DNA from: Bryobacter sp.
GTDB taxonomy: Bacteria; Acidobacteriota; Terriglobia; Bryobacterales; Bryobacteraceae
Direction of reading: 5' to 3'
Length of the DNA: 52,992 bases
NCBI GenBank assembly: GCA_022843625.1
Contig: JALHNH010000047.1
Span: 1 to 52,992, forward strand
Made by a program: the position numbers and the translations under genes. The notes under the pieces are model-generated. The model had not been told where the DNA came from and did no database searches. It saw only the letters and a program-made list of their open reading frames with translations. Shown piece by piece: positions 32,267 through 41,770 of this stretch (its first letter is position 1; each line of letters opens with the position of its first letter).

Positions 32267-34628
32267 GGGTGGAACGCTCGGCGGTGGCACGGTAGATCCA
32301 GGCGGCTACCAAATACAAAAGGCCGCCGAGGACCAGCGTCTGATAGAGACCCAGATAGATCGCAAAGAAGATCGCCATTGCCGAGCCGAGAACGCTGGAG
32401 GCGGCGTTCATCGACCAGCCCCAACGCACGGCTGAGCTATCCCAGCCTTCAAGCGTCGCAAGGCCTGTCGGGAATGGAATACCCATCAGGAAGCCAAGCG
32501 GGGCGATCACCAGCACCGTGATCAGCATCTTGACGGCAAGCGGCCAGGCGGGGCCGAGGTCGCTTACCAGCCCGGCAAAGTAGCCAAGCACTGGCACCAG
32601 AATCACGATCAGCAGCAACACGATACGGAGGCGCTCAGGATTATTTTTGACGATCCGCTTGCAATAGAAACTACCCAGGCCGCTAGAGATCAGCATCGAG
32701 AAAATAATGACCGTGAGCGCGTAAGTGGGGTGTCCTAAAAGAAGGACAAACTTCTGGATCAGGGAGACCTGAATCATGATGTAGCCAGCACCCAGGCAGA
32801 CAAAGTAAAGCAAGAACAAACGCAGGCTGCGGCTTTGCGGCAGTCGCTGGCCCAGCACAAGAGGCGGCAGCAATAGCGTCACCAGCGTCGCTACCACACT
32901 GACAAAGAGCACGCCGAAAAGCATCGGCACGGCGCGGTTGATCTTGTAGTCTGCGCTTTCCTGGGAAGTAATGGTGAGGAAGTTCAGGATATCCCGCGGT
33001 TGAACGGTATAGAAAAAGAAGGGGCGGTTGTCGTTCACCGGGGTGACGTTGTACTGGTAGTTGGCGAAGAAGGCTTCGCGGTCGACAGTGGTTAGCAGTT
33101 GCTGAAAGGGCGTAACGCGGGTGGTCGAGGGATAGTAGACCTGCTCCATGTTGCTTTCCTTCATCGCGGCGATCGCCTGTTGCACAAAGGCGCCACTCAT
33201 CGGTTTGCGGGAGAGAATCACCGTATCAGTAGCACCCCAGCCCTGGATCTGGCCCGAGCCTTCACGCGCAACAATGACATGCTGCGCGGGGTTGCGTTCG
33301 CCAAGCCGTTCGAGGGCATCAATGGTGATCGAAAGTAGACGCAGAGATTCACGTGGAGGATCGAAACCCCAACGCGTAAAGGCGAGCACGCCGTCGTCTG
33401 AGAGGTGGCTCAGATAGTCGTAGAAGGCGTCCGAGGTGTAGAGGTTGTTCTCGCTGAGGCTAAAGGCGCCAGCGGCGGTAGATGCCCAGGTATCGACGAG
33501 CGTTGCCTGGATGACCTGATACTTTTCTGAGCTGCGACGGACGAAGCTCCGGCCATCTTCTACGAAGATCCGAATCTCCGGACGCAGGTAGAGGTTGTGG
33601 CTCAGATTTGGGAACTTTTCTCTCATCACGGTGGTCGCGATGATCGGGTTGATTTCTACGCCGGTGATGTCTTTGCTGCCGCTGACAAGGGCGCGCGAGA
33701 CGTCCCAACCGCCGCCGGGCCCGATGATCAAGGCCTTGGCGCCGGGCTTCAGTTTGTAAGCAAGGGCAGGGCCGCCCTTGAGGATGTTTTTGCGGGCTTC
33801 GTCGCTGAGCTTGTCGTGATCCTGGGTGAAGATTCCAGTGGCGGCGTCGGCGTCGATGACGATGTTGGGCAGCCCGGTACCGCCTTCTTTTGAGACAGCG
33901 ATGCGGGAGAAGCTATTCCACTTCACGAAGGCTTCGTTCGCGAGAGTCATGCCCTTGGCGTAGCGAATGTCGATCCAGTCAAGCCGCATGTTGAAAACGA
34001 AAAGAGCTGTGAGCGAGAGTGCGAGCGCAACTGCTGCTACGCGGCCGGAGTGCTGTTTGGCAAGGTTGTACCAGATGGCAGAAGTTGCGGCGAAGAGCAC
34101 GGCCACAGTGATCACCGTGTTGGGCCCGCCGAAGGTGTCCAGCAGCGGGATCAATAGCAGGCAGCCGGCGGCGGCACCGAGAAGATCAAAAAAATAGACG
34201 CGCTCGATGCGCTCGATGGTCTCGGAGATGACAAGGGAAACGATGGCTCCAGCCAGCAGGAATGGGAGGGCTGAGAAGAAGTAAATAACAACGAGTTCCA
34301 GGTTGCCAGGTGTGCCCTGTCGAGTGAGCAAAAAGACCAAAGATGCGATTACAGAAATGCTGTTGAATGCCGCAAGGCGGCCAAGCTTTTGGTAGAGAGT
34401 GCCTGACCAGCCGCTAACTACGTACGAAAACACACCACCCGCGCCCAGCCCGAAGAGGGCCACCGAGATCGCGAGAAAGGCAAAGTGATAGTAAAAAATG
34501 ACGCTGTAGATGCGTGTGAGCGTGAGCTCAAGCAGTAGCGTCGCCATGGTGGTGAGCGCTACACCGGTGTAGATGGTAGGCCAGTTCGGACCACTGGACA
34601 GGGGATGCGTAGTAGAAATTCGTGTCAA
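32247..34628 (-). CDS. Membrane-embedded spermidine-synthase-like protein
   Basis: A 793-residue protein in three parts: about six membrane helices at the N-terminus (residues 18-220), a Rossmann methyltransferase-like domain in the middle with LIIGPGGGWDVSRALVSGSKDITGVEINP and VEDGRSFVRRS, and a second helix bundle (about 560-780). The middle domain follows the polyamine-synthase pattern, but the usual aminopropyl donor residues could not be checked. Such fusions are common in Acidobacteria and their reaction is unknown. The gene follows the OPT transporter gene after two bases and leads into the HEAT gene. Confidence 0.82.
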   Translation of the reverse strand: MTRISTTHPLSSGPNWPTIYTGVALTTMATLLLELTLTRIYSVIFYYHFAFLAISVALFGLGAGGVFSYVVSGWSGTLYQKLGRLAAFNSISVIASLVFLLTRQGTPGNLELVVIYFFSALPFLLAGAIVSLVISETIERIERVYFFDLLGAAAGCLLLIPLLDTFGGPNTVITVAVLFAATSAIWYNLAKQHSGRVAAVALALSLTALFVFNMRLDWIDIRYAKGMTLANEAFVKWNSFSRIAVSKEGGTGLPNIVIDADAATGIFTQDHDKLSDEARKNILKGGPALAYKLKPGAKALIIGPGGGWDVSRALVSGSKDITGVEINPIIATTVMREKFPNLSHNLYLRPEIRIFVEDGRSFVRRSSEKYQVIQATLVDTWASTAAGAFSLSENNLYTSDAFYDYLSHLSDDGVLAFTRWGFDPPRESLRLLSITIDALERLGERNPAQHVIVAREGSGQIQGWGATDTVILSRKPMSGAFVQQAIAAMKESNMEQVYYPSTTRVTPFQQLLTTVDREAFFANYQYNVTPVNDNRPFFFYTVQPRDILNFLTITSQESADYKINRAVPMLFGVLFVSVVATLVTLLLPPLVLGQRLPQSRSLRLFLLYFVCLGAGYIMIQVSLIQKFVLLLGHPTYALTVIIFSMLISSGLGSFYCKRIVKNNPERLRIVLLLIVILVPVLGYFAGLVSDLGPAWPLAVKMLITVLVIAPLGFLMGIPFPTGLATLEGWDSSAVRWGWSMNAASSVLGSAMAIFFAIYLGLYQTLVLGGLLYLVAAWIYRATAERSTHEQASV

Positions 34629-34630
34629 CT

Positions 34631-36652
34631 CTACATCATAGCTGTCGGAGGTGCGGGATCTTCAGGCCGTCCTGCTGCGCCGAGCGGAATTCTGATCAAA
34701 AGCAGGCCTAGCAGGCCAATTACGACGAGGCCGAGAGCGAAGCTGGGGTCTGGGGTGAATTCCCAGGTTTTGATTTCCTGCCAGGCGAGGTAGGCGGTGA
34801 TGAGGCCGCAGAGGGCTTCGCCTGCGATCAAGCCGGAAGAAACCAGAACGCCAGCGTTTTCCACCCGGGCGCGCTGGGCTTCGTTCAAGCCGCGACGTTC
34901 GGCGATCGAGTCGCTGAGCCAGCGCAGGAGGCCCCCGATGAAGATCGAAAATGTTGTAGCAAAGGGCAGATACATACCGACGCTTACCAGCATCGGGCTC
35001 TTGACTTGCACCATGATGAGAGCGACACCGAATGCGATGCCCACCAGAATCAGTGGCCAGGCCATCTCTCCACCGACGATGCCCTGGGCGAGCGAGGCCA
35101 TCAAACCCGCTTGCGGTGCCGGAAGTGCTTTATCACCGAAGCCGAGGCCGCCTGCCTTGAGGTTGCCTTCGTTCAGGATCCAGAGAGGCCAGTACATGGC
35201 GGCACTGGCCACAATCACGGCAACCAGCTCAACCAGCTGAATCGTGCGCGGAGTGCCCCCGAGCAGCCAGCCTACTTTGAAGTCTTGCAGCAGTTCACCA
35301 GCTACGGCTGAGCTGACGCAAACGACGCTTGCAACGCCGAGGACGGCGGTGACGCCTTGTGGCCCTGTGACTCCGAGAGCCACCATCAGCAGTGCGGCGA
35401 TGATAAGCGTCGACAAGGTAAGGCCCGAGATGGGGTTATTGGAGGAACCTATGACGCCGACGAGGAAGCCCGAGATAGTTGCGAAGAAGAAGCCGACAAC
35501 GATCATGACGATCGCTGCGGTGATGCCGCCGCCAATCGAGTCTGCCAGGTAGGTGTAGAGCACACACATGACGGCGAAGAGAACACCGATCAACATGAGG
35601 ACAACTTTTGAGCTCATGTAGCGTTCCGTACGGTTTAGCTTTTCGAGATCGACCTTGGGGCCAGTGAGTTCGCCAAAAGCGCGCTGCAGGCCCACCGAGA
35701 GGTTCTTGCGCATCTTGAACATGGTGTACGCAGCGCCCACCAGCATGCCACCGATGGCGATAGGGCGAACAATGTAGCGCCAGACGGAGTTGGCCAGGCC
35801 GACCCAGCTTTCGTCCGTTGCGTTGGCAGGCAGATATTGCTGGATGTTGGGGCCCAGGATGTAGAGCAGGAGAGGAACGAAGATACCCCAGGCGATAACG
35901 CCACCAGAGAATTGCAGGGCTGCGAGTTTGGGGCCGATGATGTAGCCAACGCCGATGTAGGCAGGGCTGACTGTGGGGCCCGCGATCATCGTGGTGGCGC
36001 CGACGGGCACCGTTTGCGTGCTCCCCGACGGGCCAAGGCGCAGCAAGCTCTTACCCAGCTCGCCGACGTGGAGGAAGAACTCCTTGTCAACGGCGAAAAA
36101 CTTGAAGACGCCCATCAGGTAAACCAGACCGCCGGTGCCGATGTTCCAGAAGAGGAAGTTGGCCGCGCCCGAGCCTTGCTGGCCTGCCTTGTGGATCTCG
36201 CTTGCGGCTACAGATTCCGGAAACGGAAGTTCGGGGTCTTCCACAAGAGCGCGGCGAACCAGGCTGACAAAGAGGACTCCGAGCAGGCTTCCAATAATCA
36301 TCAGCACCGTGGACTTCCAGTACGCCTCAGGTCCGCTAAAGCTGGGCCAGACTTTGGCGATGACAAAGGCTGGGAGCGTAAAGATGGCACCAGCGGCGAC
36401 ACTTTCGCCAATTGAGCCGGCGGTGCGGGCGATGTTTTCTTCGAGGATGGTTCCGCGCCACAAGCGGATGACGGCCATGCCGATGACGGCGGCGGGGTAT
36501 GTAGCCGCGATGGTAATACCGGCGCGGAGGCCGAGATAGGCGTTGGCGGCACCGAGGATGACGGTCATTACGAGTCCCAGGGCGAGCGCGGCCCAGGAGA
36601 ACTCTTTCATCTTCATGTGTTCGGGTACGTAGGGTGTGTGTTTGACGCTCAT
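34631..36652 (-). CDS. OPT-family oligopeptide/metal-chelate transporter
   Basis: A 673-residue transporter with about 15 hydrophobic helices. The family start EFSWAALALGLVMTVILGAANAYLGLRAG and PAFVIAKVWP, the segment LPFPESVAASEIHKAG and the later GSSNNPISGLTLSTLIIAALL are typical of prokaryotic OPT proteins. These move small peptides or metal chelates using the proton gradient. It is the first gene of a minus-strand unit with the membrane spermidine-synthase-like and HEAT genes. Confidence 0.9.
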   Translation of the reverse strand: MSVKHTPYVPEHMKMKEFSWAALALGLVMTVILGAANAYLGLRAGITIAATYPAAVIGMAVIRLWRGTILEENIARTAGSIGESVAAGAIFTLPAFVIAKVWPSFSGPEAYWKSTVLMIIGSLLGVLFVSLVRRALVEDPELPFPESVAASEIHKAGQQGSGAANFLFWNIGTGGLVYLMGVFKFFAVDKEFFLHVGELGKSLLRLGPSGSTQTVPVGATTMIAGPTVSPAYIGVGYIIGPKLAALQFSGGVIAWGIFVPLLLYILGPNIQQYLPANATDESWVGLANSVWRYIVRPIAIGGMLVGAAYTMFKMRKNLSVGLQRAFGELTGPKVDLEKLNRTERYMSSKVVLMLIGVLFAVMCVLYTYLADSIGGGITAAIVMIVVGFFFATISGFLVGVIGSSNNPISGLTLSTLIIAALLMVALGVTGPQGVTAVLGVASVVCVSSAVAGELLQDFKVGWLLGGTPRTIQLVELVAVIVASAAMYWPLWILNEGNLKAGGLGFGDKALPAPQAGLMASLAQGIVGGEMAWPLILVGIAFGVALIMVQVKSPMLVSVGMYLPFATTFSIFIGGLLRWLSDSIAERRGLNEAQRARVENAGVLVSSGLIAGEALCGLITAYLAWQEIKTWEFTPDPSFALGLVVIGLLGLLLIRIPLGAAGRPEDPAPPTAMM

Positions 36653-36696
36653 TCAAAAATCCTTGGGAGTGTCTAACAGACTACAACCAAATTGGG

Positions 36697-37413
36697 CTAA
36701 CGAGCGCGGCTTGTGAGTGGGACTGCTATGGGCCACATGGCCAGGGCGGCCATGATCATATCCATCGGATGCAAGTTCGGCCGATTAGAGGATACATTCA
36801 TCACCAAAAAGTAGAGCGCAATCATCGCGGGAATCGCGAGTGCGAGTTTGCCCTTTGTGCTCAAACGAGGGTTTTGAAAGCAAGCCCTTGCGCCCATGGC
36901 TGACGGAAGCGCTACGAGGAATATCCAGGAAGCGAATCCGAAGAGGAAAAGATAAGGAGATCTGCTCAATGCCATCGGCATATGAGTGACCAGGGCTAAG
37001 ACCGGGAATAGAGTCCAGACCGTATGCTTGCCCAATTGCGCCATCGAGAAGCCTGCACTCCAAGCCCAAAGCATTGTACTGATGCTTCCCCAAATCAAGA
37101 CGGTTTGTACGTACGGGCTCTCGTAGAAAGGGTTGTTTGCAAGAGGGTGGGTTGCCAGTGTAAATGATATTGAAAGTGCGCTGTGCAGAAGTGTGCTCAA
37201 CGGTAAAAAGAGCGCAAGTAGAGTAAGCCAGGGCCGCCAAGTTTGCCACAGCTTGAGCTGGCGGGAAGCGATGAGACATGCGATGTCGGCGAGGCCTCGG
37301 AATGTTCCCGCCAGATTGCGTTCTTCGAGGTCGCCGAGGAAAGATTCGCGCTCGGATGGATCGGCGAGGATCAGGCTAGCTTGTTGCGTCAAGAACCAGA
37401 GCAGTGATTGCAT
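36697..37413 (-). CDS. PadR-linked membrane protein (permease-prefix type)
   Basis: A 238-residue protein whose N-terminus LADPSERESFLGDLEERN resembles the short permease-prefix helix found on acidobacterial FtsX-like permeases, followed by five or so membrane helices. It lacks the large periplasmic and FtsX parts, so it is a shortened relative. The start overlaps the PadR-like regulator gene by 38 bases, an arrangement typical of regulator/target pairs. The function is unknown. Confidence 0.72.
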   Translation of the reverse strand: MQSLLWFLTQQASLILADPSERESFLGDLEERNLAGTFRGLADIACLIASRQLKLWQTWRPWLTLLALFLPLSTLLHSALSISFTLATHPLANNPFYESPYVQTVLIWGSISTMLWAWSAGFSMAQLGKHTVWTLFPVLALVTHMPMALSRSPYLFLFGFASWIFLVALPSAMGARACFQNPRLSTKGKLALAIPAMIALYFLVMNVSSNRPNLHPMDMIMAALAMWPIAVPLTSRAR

Positions 37414-37726
37414 TGGCCTTCCCCTCCCAACGGATTCGTTTGCTGATTTGAGTTACCGCCTGGTGGAATTCACGAGCGGCGGCTATGCCCTCGCCTGTGA
37501 GTTCTACGATGCGTTTGGCCCGGCCGCCACGTTCTTTAGTGGCTTCGCCCAGATGGGTCTTGATGAGGCCCTTCGATTCCAGACGGTCGAGCGTGAGATA
37601 GAGTGCTCCGGAGGAGCAACGGCGTCCAGTCGCCGACTCGATGTGGCTCGCGATCGAGGCACCGTAGGCGGCTTCACCCAAATGCTGGCAGGAGGCCAGG
37701 ACGAAGTATTCAAATTCGCCGATCAT
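37376..37726 (-). CDS. PadR-family transcriptional regulator
   Basis: A 116-residue winged-helix repressor. The family pattern EFEYFVLASCQHLGEAAYGASIASHIE followed by SSGALYLTLDRLESKGLI is clear. PadR proteins usually bind their own promoter and release it on binding a small ligand. It is probably autoregulatory and controls the downstream membrane gene and perhaps the divergent operon starting at 37793. Confidence 0.9.
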   Translation of the reverse strand: MIGEFEYFVLASCQHLGEAAYGASIASHIESATGRRCSSGALYLTLDRLESKGLIKTHLGEATKERGGRAKRIVELTGEGIAAAREFHQAVTQISKRIRWEGKANAITALVLDATS

Positions 37727-37747
37727 GATATCCCTTACATTGTGCGT

Positions 37748-37759
37748 GAAATCGATTTC
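37748..37759. promoter_or_regulatory. 12-bp palindrome between PadR gene and divergent operon
   Basis: GAAATCGATTTC is a perfect palindrome in the 66-bp divergent spacer. Nearby, ATGA-N8-ACAT (from about 37725, overlapping the padR start) resembles the ATGT-N8-ACAT pattern of PadR operators. Either could be the operator. Confidence 0.4.
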
Positions 37760-37792
37760 GACTGCAAGACTTTTCTGAGTTCTAATGTGGGC

Positions 37793-38044
37793 ATGAGGGA
37801 ATTCCTCCGTCGTGAAATGGCAGTCGCGTTCTCAAAAAAGGCGCAGCCGGTTTGGTTCCGGTTGGTCAAGTGGGCGGTGATTCTGTTTGTTGCCTGGAAT
37901 TACTGGAATGCTCCGTACTTTGGAGTCTGCATCGCGGCAGCGTTTGTATTGGGGTTTGGCTTGCATTTCTTTTGGCGGTATAAGACCAAAGGATGGACGC
38001 AAGCCTGGGGAGGCTGGAACGATTTAGATTCCGCGAACAAATAG
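37793..38044 (+). CDS. Small membrane protein ahead of ABC efflux operon
   Basis: An 83-residue protein with two hydrophobic helices (FRLVKWAVILFVAWNYW and FGVCIAAAFVLGFGLHFFW) and basic ends. The longer frame that begins at 37133 is an antisense shadow of the regulator genes; the protein-like part begins at this ATG. It is divergent from the PadR-like gene and 27 bases before the first permease gene, so it may belong to the same operon. The function is unknown. Confidence 0.62.
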   Translation: MREFLRREMAVAFSKKAQPVWFRLVKWAVILFVAWNYWNAPYFGVCIAAAFVLGFGLHFFWRYKTKGWTQAWGGWNDLDSANK

Positions 38045-38071
38045 CGAAGATTTGCGTTTACACTTGAGAAC

Positions 38072-39238
38072 ATGCTGCGACTACTGCCTTTGATCTTCAA
38101 GAATTCGCTTCGAAGCAAGCGGCGCAGCATTTTGACCATCCTGTCGGTGACGATGTCATTCACGTTGTTGGGTGTTCTGTTTGCGATGTACAACGCTTTG
38201 TACTTTGAAGACCCAACTCCGTCACAGGCACTGCGGTTGATTACACGCAACCGGATATCGCTCACGGTGATCATGCCGGCCTCCTACAAACAAAAGATCA
38301 AAGCGGTTCCCGGAGTACAGGATTTGTATATCTCAATGTGGTTTGGCGGAACGTATAAGGATCAGGCTGCAGACCAGCGGAATAACTTCGCCAGGTTCGC
38401 CGTAGAACCCGAAGATTTCTTTAAGGTGCAAACAGAACTAGTGTTGCCCGAAGATCAGAAGCAGGCTTTTCTGAAAGAGCGCACGGCGTGCCTGGTGGGG
38501 AAGAGGTTGGCTGACAAACTTGGCATCAAACTTGGGGAAAGGCTGACACTAAAGGGCGATATTTTTCCTGGAGACAAAGAGCTGATGGTGCGCGGGATTT
38601 TTGAAGATCCCCTGAACGACGAAACGTTGTTTTTTAACATTGAATATCTCTACCAGAGTCTTCCTGCGGGAAGGCGTGACTTTGCCGGGACTTTCAACAT
38701 ATTGGCCCGGTCCAAAGAAGAAGTCAGTGCAGTGCAACGGGGTGTGGATGAGATGTTCAAAAACGCGCCAGTGCAGACTCGAACCGAAACTGAAGCCGCG
38801 TTTGCTCTCAGCTTTGTCTCCTTCCTTGGAAACGTGAAGGTCTTTCTGCTGGTGATCTGCGGAGCGGTGACGTTTACGATCCTCTTGGTGTCGGCAAACA
38901 CGATGGCGATGGCGGTGAGAGAGCGTGTGCGTGAGGTGGGTGTGATGAAGACGCTGGGCTTTACCAACGGAGGCATTCTGTTTCTCATTCTGGGTGAGGC
39001 TGTAGTGTTGTCGTTGGTGGGGGCGGCGCTGGGTTGTCTTGTGGCTAGTGGGCTTGCCGCTGGGGTGGGCGCCAATGCGGGCGGATTTATTGGGCAGTTC
39101 AAGAACTTGAGCCTGACGCCACCGACGGTCGCGTTCATCCTCGGCTTCTCCGTTGTTGTTGCCTTGATTTCGTCTTTTGTGCCGGCAATGAATGCGGCGC
39201 GGACCAATATTTTAGACACTTTGAAGTATTCAGGTTAA
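38072..39238 (+). CDS. ABC transporter permease, FtsX/MacB type (first)
   Basis: A 388-residue permease with one N-terminal helix (SILTILSVTMSFTLLGVLFAM), a periplasmic domain of about 210 residues and three C-terminal helices with the FtsX-fold pattern (VFLLVICGAVTFTILLVSANTM, REVGVMKTLGFTNGGIL, and an ending near PAMNAARTNILDTLKYSG). These proteins extract substrates from the inner membrane by mechanotransmission and do not form a channel. It pairs with the second permease gene six bases downstream to form a heterodimer. Confidence 0.88.
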   Translation: MLRLLPLIFKNSLRSKRRSILTILSVTMSFTLLGVLFAMYNALYFEDPTPSQALRLITRNRISLTVIMPASYKQKIKAVPGVQDLYISMWFGGTYKDQAADQRNNFARFAVEPEDFFKVQTELVLPEDQKQAFLKERTACLVGKRLADKLGIKLGERLTLKGDIFPGDKELMVRGIFEDPLNDETLFFNIEYLYQSLPAGRRDFAGTFNILARSKEEVSAVQRGVDEMFKNAPVQTRTETEAAFALSFVSFLGNVKVFLLVICGAVTFTILLVSANTMAMAVRERVREVGVMKTLGFTNGGILFLILGEAVVLSLVGAALGCLVASGLAAGVGANAGGFIGQFKNLSLTPPTVAFILGFSVVVALISSFVPAMNAARTNILDTLKYSG

Positions 39239-39244
39239 GGGCGC

Positions 39245-40411
39245 ATGGCGATTCCAATTTCTTACAACATTCGCAATCTGGTTGTGCGGCGTACGACGAC
39301 GCTGATGACTGCCCTGGGTGTGGGCCTGACGGTGGCCGTTCTATTGAGCGTGCTGGCGCTGGTGCAGGGATTGCAGACTGCCTTTGAGAGCTCCGGCGAT
39401 CCGCTCAACGTGCTGGTGATGCGCAAGGGATCAACTGCCGAGTTGTCCAGCAATTTTGCCCGCACATCTTATCAGGATCTGAAGTTCAAGGCGGGGATTC
39501 AGCGCGATTCCAAGGGTGAGCCGATGGCGTCTCTTGAAATGGTGACGATTCTGAACCTGGCCAGTGTCGATGCCCCTGACGGCATGAACATTACGCTACG
39601 CGGCCTGCCGCCCGTGGGGATTGCTATGCGCCAGCAGGTGAAGCTGATGGAAGGCCGATGGTTTGATACAGGCAAGCGCGAAGTGGTAGTGGGCAAGTCG
39701 ATTGCAAAGCGTTTCCCGGACGCGCGAATCGGAGGCAAGCTCAAGTTTGCTCGTGGCGAATGGGAAGTAGTTGGAGTGATGGATGGCGGACGCAGCGCCG
39801 TCAATAGTGAGATCTTTGCCGACCTCAATCAGGCCAGTGCAGACTACAACCGTTCTGAGGTGCTGAGCTCGTGCCTGATTCGGGCCAACGATGAGGTGGC
39901 GGTGCAAGCGCTGGTGAATGATTTGAACTCAGATATCAAGTTGAATGTGGATGCGCAGACCGAGCTTGCCTATTATGCCGCGCAGACGGTTTCAGCGGCA
40001 CCGATTCAGTTTCTCGGGCTTTTTGTGTCGGTGATCATGGCGGTGGGCAGTTGCTTTGCTGCGATGAACACGATGTACGCCGCTGTGGCAAGACGGGCGA
40101 AAGAGATTGGAACACTACGCGTGCTCGGCTTTGCCAGGTCTAGCATCCTCACCAGTTTCTTTTTGGAGTCGATGCTCTTGTCGCTGCTGGGCGGGGCGTT
40201 GGGATGTTTACTTGTGTTGCCGCTCAACAATATCGAGACAGGAATTGGCAACTTCGTAACCTTCAGCGAAATCGCTTTTTCATTCCAGATCACGCCGGCC
40301 ATTATGGCCATCGGCATGGGCTTTGCACTTGTGCTGGGTGCACTCGGTGGCGTGTTCCCTGCCCGTAGTGCAGCACGCAAAGAGATTTTGACGGCATTGC
40401 GAGAGGTATAG
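39245..40411 (+). CDS. ABC transporter permease, FtsX/MacB type (second)
   Basis: A 388-residue homologue of the preceding permease with the same topology: IRNLVVRRTTTLMTALGVGLTVAVLLSVL at the N-terminus, then MAVGSCFAAMNTMYAAVARRAKEIGTLRVLGF and a terminal PARSAARKEILTALREV. The stop codon directly abuts the next gene's ATG, so translation is coupled. The two permeases differ enough to be a heterodimer rather than a recent duplication. Confidence 0.88.
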   Translation: MAIPISYNIRNLVVRRTTTLMTALGVGLTVAVLLSVLALVQGLQTAFESSGDPLNVLVMRKGSTAELSSNFARTSYQDLKFKAGIQRDSKGEPMASLEMVTILNLASVDAPDGMNITLRGLPPVGIAMRQQVKLMEGRWFDTGKREVVVGKSIAKRFPDARIGGKLKFARGEWEVVGVMDGGRSAVNSEIFADLNQASADYNRSEVLSSCLIRANDEVAVQALVNDLNSDIKLNVDAQTELAYYAAQTVSAAPIQFLGLFVSVIMAVGSCFAAMNTMYAAVARRAKEIGTLRVLGFARSSILTSFFLESMLLSLLGGALGCLLVLPLNNIETGIGNFVTFSEIAFSFQITPAIMAIGMGFALVLGALGGVFPARSAARKEILTALREV

Positions 40412-41770
40412 ATGGAAGCGGATATCAAGAATCTTCGGATTGATCGATCCAGAAAAGTTGTGCCGGAGGGTGGCTCACCCTGGGCTCGACGCTTTATCGT
40501 GATCGGGATTCTGCTCTTTGTGCTGGCAGGAGTGGGGCGCTTTGTTTATGGGTATTTCAATGATGCACCAGAAGTGGCTGTTTACCGGGTGAAGTCTTCT
40601 TCGTCCTCCACTTCGGCTAGTGGCGTCGGGCAGACCGTGATCCTGAATGCCACCGGGTATATCGTTGCTCATCACAAGATCCAGGTGGCGTCCAAGGTGG
40701 TAGGGCGCGTGTTGTGGATAGGTGTGGAGAAGGGCGACCGTGTCAAAGAGGGCCAGGTGATTGTTCGGCTTGAGGATGACGAGTACAAGGCGCAGTTGCA
40801 ACAGGCAGTGGGGCAACTGAAGACGCTGGAAGCGCGGCTTGAGGAACTGACGAATGGGTCTCGGCCGGAAGAGATTGCCACCGCGCGTGCGAATGTCGAT
40901 CAGGCCAAGGCGGACTTGGCCAATGCCGAAATCACCCTGAAGCGGACGCAGGAGTTGGTGCGGGAGAAGGTTTCGGCACAACAGGTTTTGGATGACGCCG
41001 AGGGGCGGGTCAACTCCCTGCGTGCGCGTGTGAATTCGCTCGAGAAAACCTTTGAGCTGGTGAAGATCGGGCCCAGGCGCGAAACGATTGATGCGTTGCG
41101 CGGGCAGATTCTGGAAGCCAAAGGTCGCGTTGCCTTTTATGAGTCCACTTTGTCCAATACCTTGATCAAGGCCCCAGTTACCGGGACGGTGCTCGAGCGC
41201 AATGTCGAGAAGGGTGAATTTGTGACCACCGGTTTTGTGGGCGATAAAGGTGCCAAGGGTTATGTGGTTTCACTCGCCGATCTCAATGACTTGCAAGTAG
41301 AGCTCGACATCAATCAGAACGACTTTGCGCGCCTCGATCGCAAGCAGAAGGGCACGATTACGACCGATGCTTATCCGGATCGCAAGTATACCGGGATCAT
41401 TGCCGAGATTGCCCCTGAGGCCAACCGGCAGAAGGCGACGGTGCAGGTGAAGGTGCAGGTCTTGCAGCCGGATGATTTCCTGAGGCCAGACATGAATGCG
41501 AGCGTGGCGTTTTATGAAGAGGCGAAGGTTGGCAGTGCCGTGACTGCGGCCAAGCCAGTTGTGTATGTGCCGACGGCGGCAGTGCGCAATGATGCTGTCT
41601 TCATTTTGTTGGGTAGCAAGGTGATCCGCCGTGCGGTCCGTGTCACAGGGACAACGAGCGAAGGCTTGCGGGTGGAAGAGGGTCTGATTGGTGGCGAGGA
41701 TTTGGTCTTGAATCCGCCGGCAGACTTGAAGGATGGCGCGAAGGTGAAGGCAAAGGGAGCTGCAAAATGA
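40412..41770 (+). CDS. Periplasmic adaptor (HlyD/MacA-like membrane-fusion protein)
   Basis: A 452-residue adaptor with one N-terminal helix (FIVIGILLFVLAGVGRFVYGY), a lipoyl/barrel-sandwich half (GVEKGDRVKEGQVIVRLED), a long hairpin coiled coil (about residues 115-215; ARANVDQAKADLANAEITLK), the second lipoyl half (TLIKAPVTGTVLERNVEKGEFV) and beta-barrel domains. It links the inner-membrane ABC complex to the outer membrane. It overlaps the ATPase gene by ATGA. Confidence 0.9.
   Translation: MEADIKNLRIDRSRKVVPEGGSPWARRFIVIGILLFVLAGVGRFVYGYFNDAPEVAVYRVKSSSSSTSASGVGQTVILNATGYIVAHHKIQVASKVVGRVLWIGVEKGDRVKEGQVIVRLEDDEYKAQLQQAVGQLKTLEARLEELTNGSRPEEIATARANVDQAKADLANAEITLKRTQELVREKVSAQQVLDDAEGRVNSLRARVNSLEKTFELVKIGPRRETIDALRGQILEAKGRVAFYESTLSNTLIKAPVTGTVLERNVEKGEFVTTGFVGDKGAKGYVVSLADLNDLQVELDINQNDFARLDRKQKGTITTDAYPDRKYTGIIAEIAPEANRQKATVQVKVQVLQPDDFLRPDMNASVAFYEEAKVGSAVTAAKPVVYVPTAAVRNDAVFILLGSKVIRRAVRVTGTTSEGLRVEEGLIGGEDLVLNPPADLKDGAKVKAKGAAK

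Noticed and set aside
37133..37792. Plus-strand frame continuing upstream of the small membrane protein
   Set aside because: It is antisense to the PadR-like gene and its membrane partner and lacks protein-like composition; the coding part starts at 37793.
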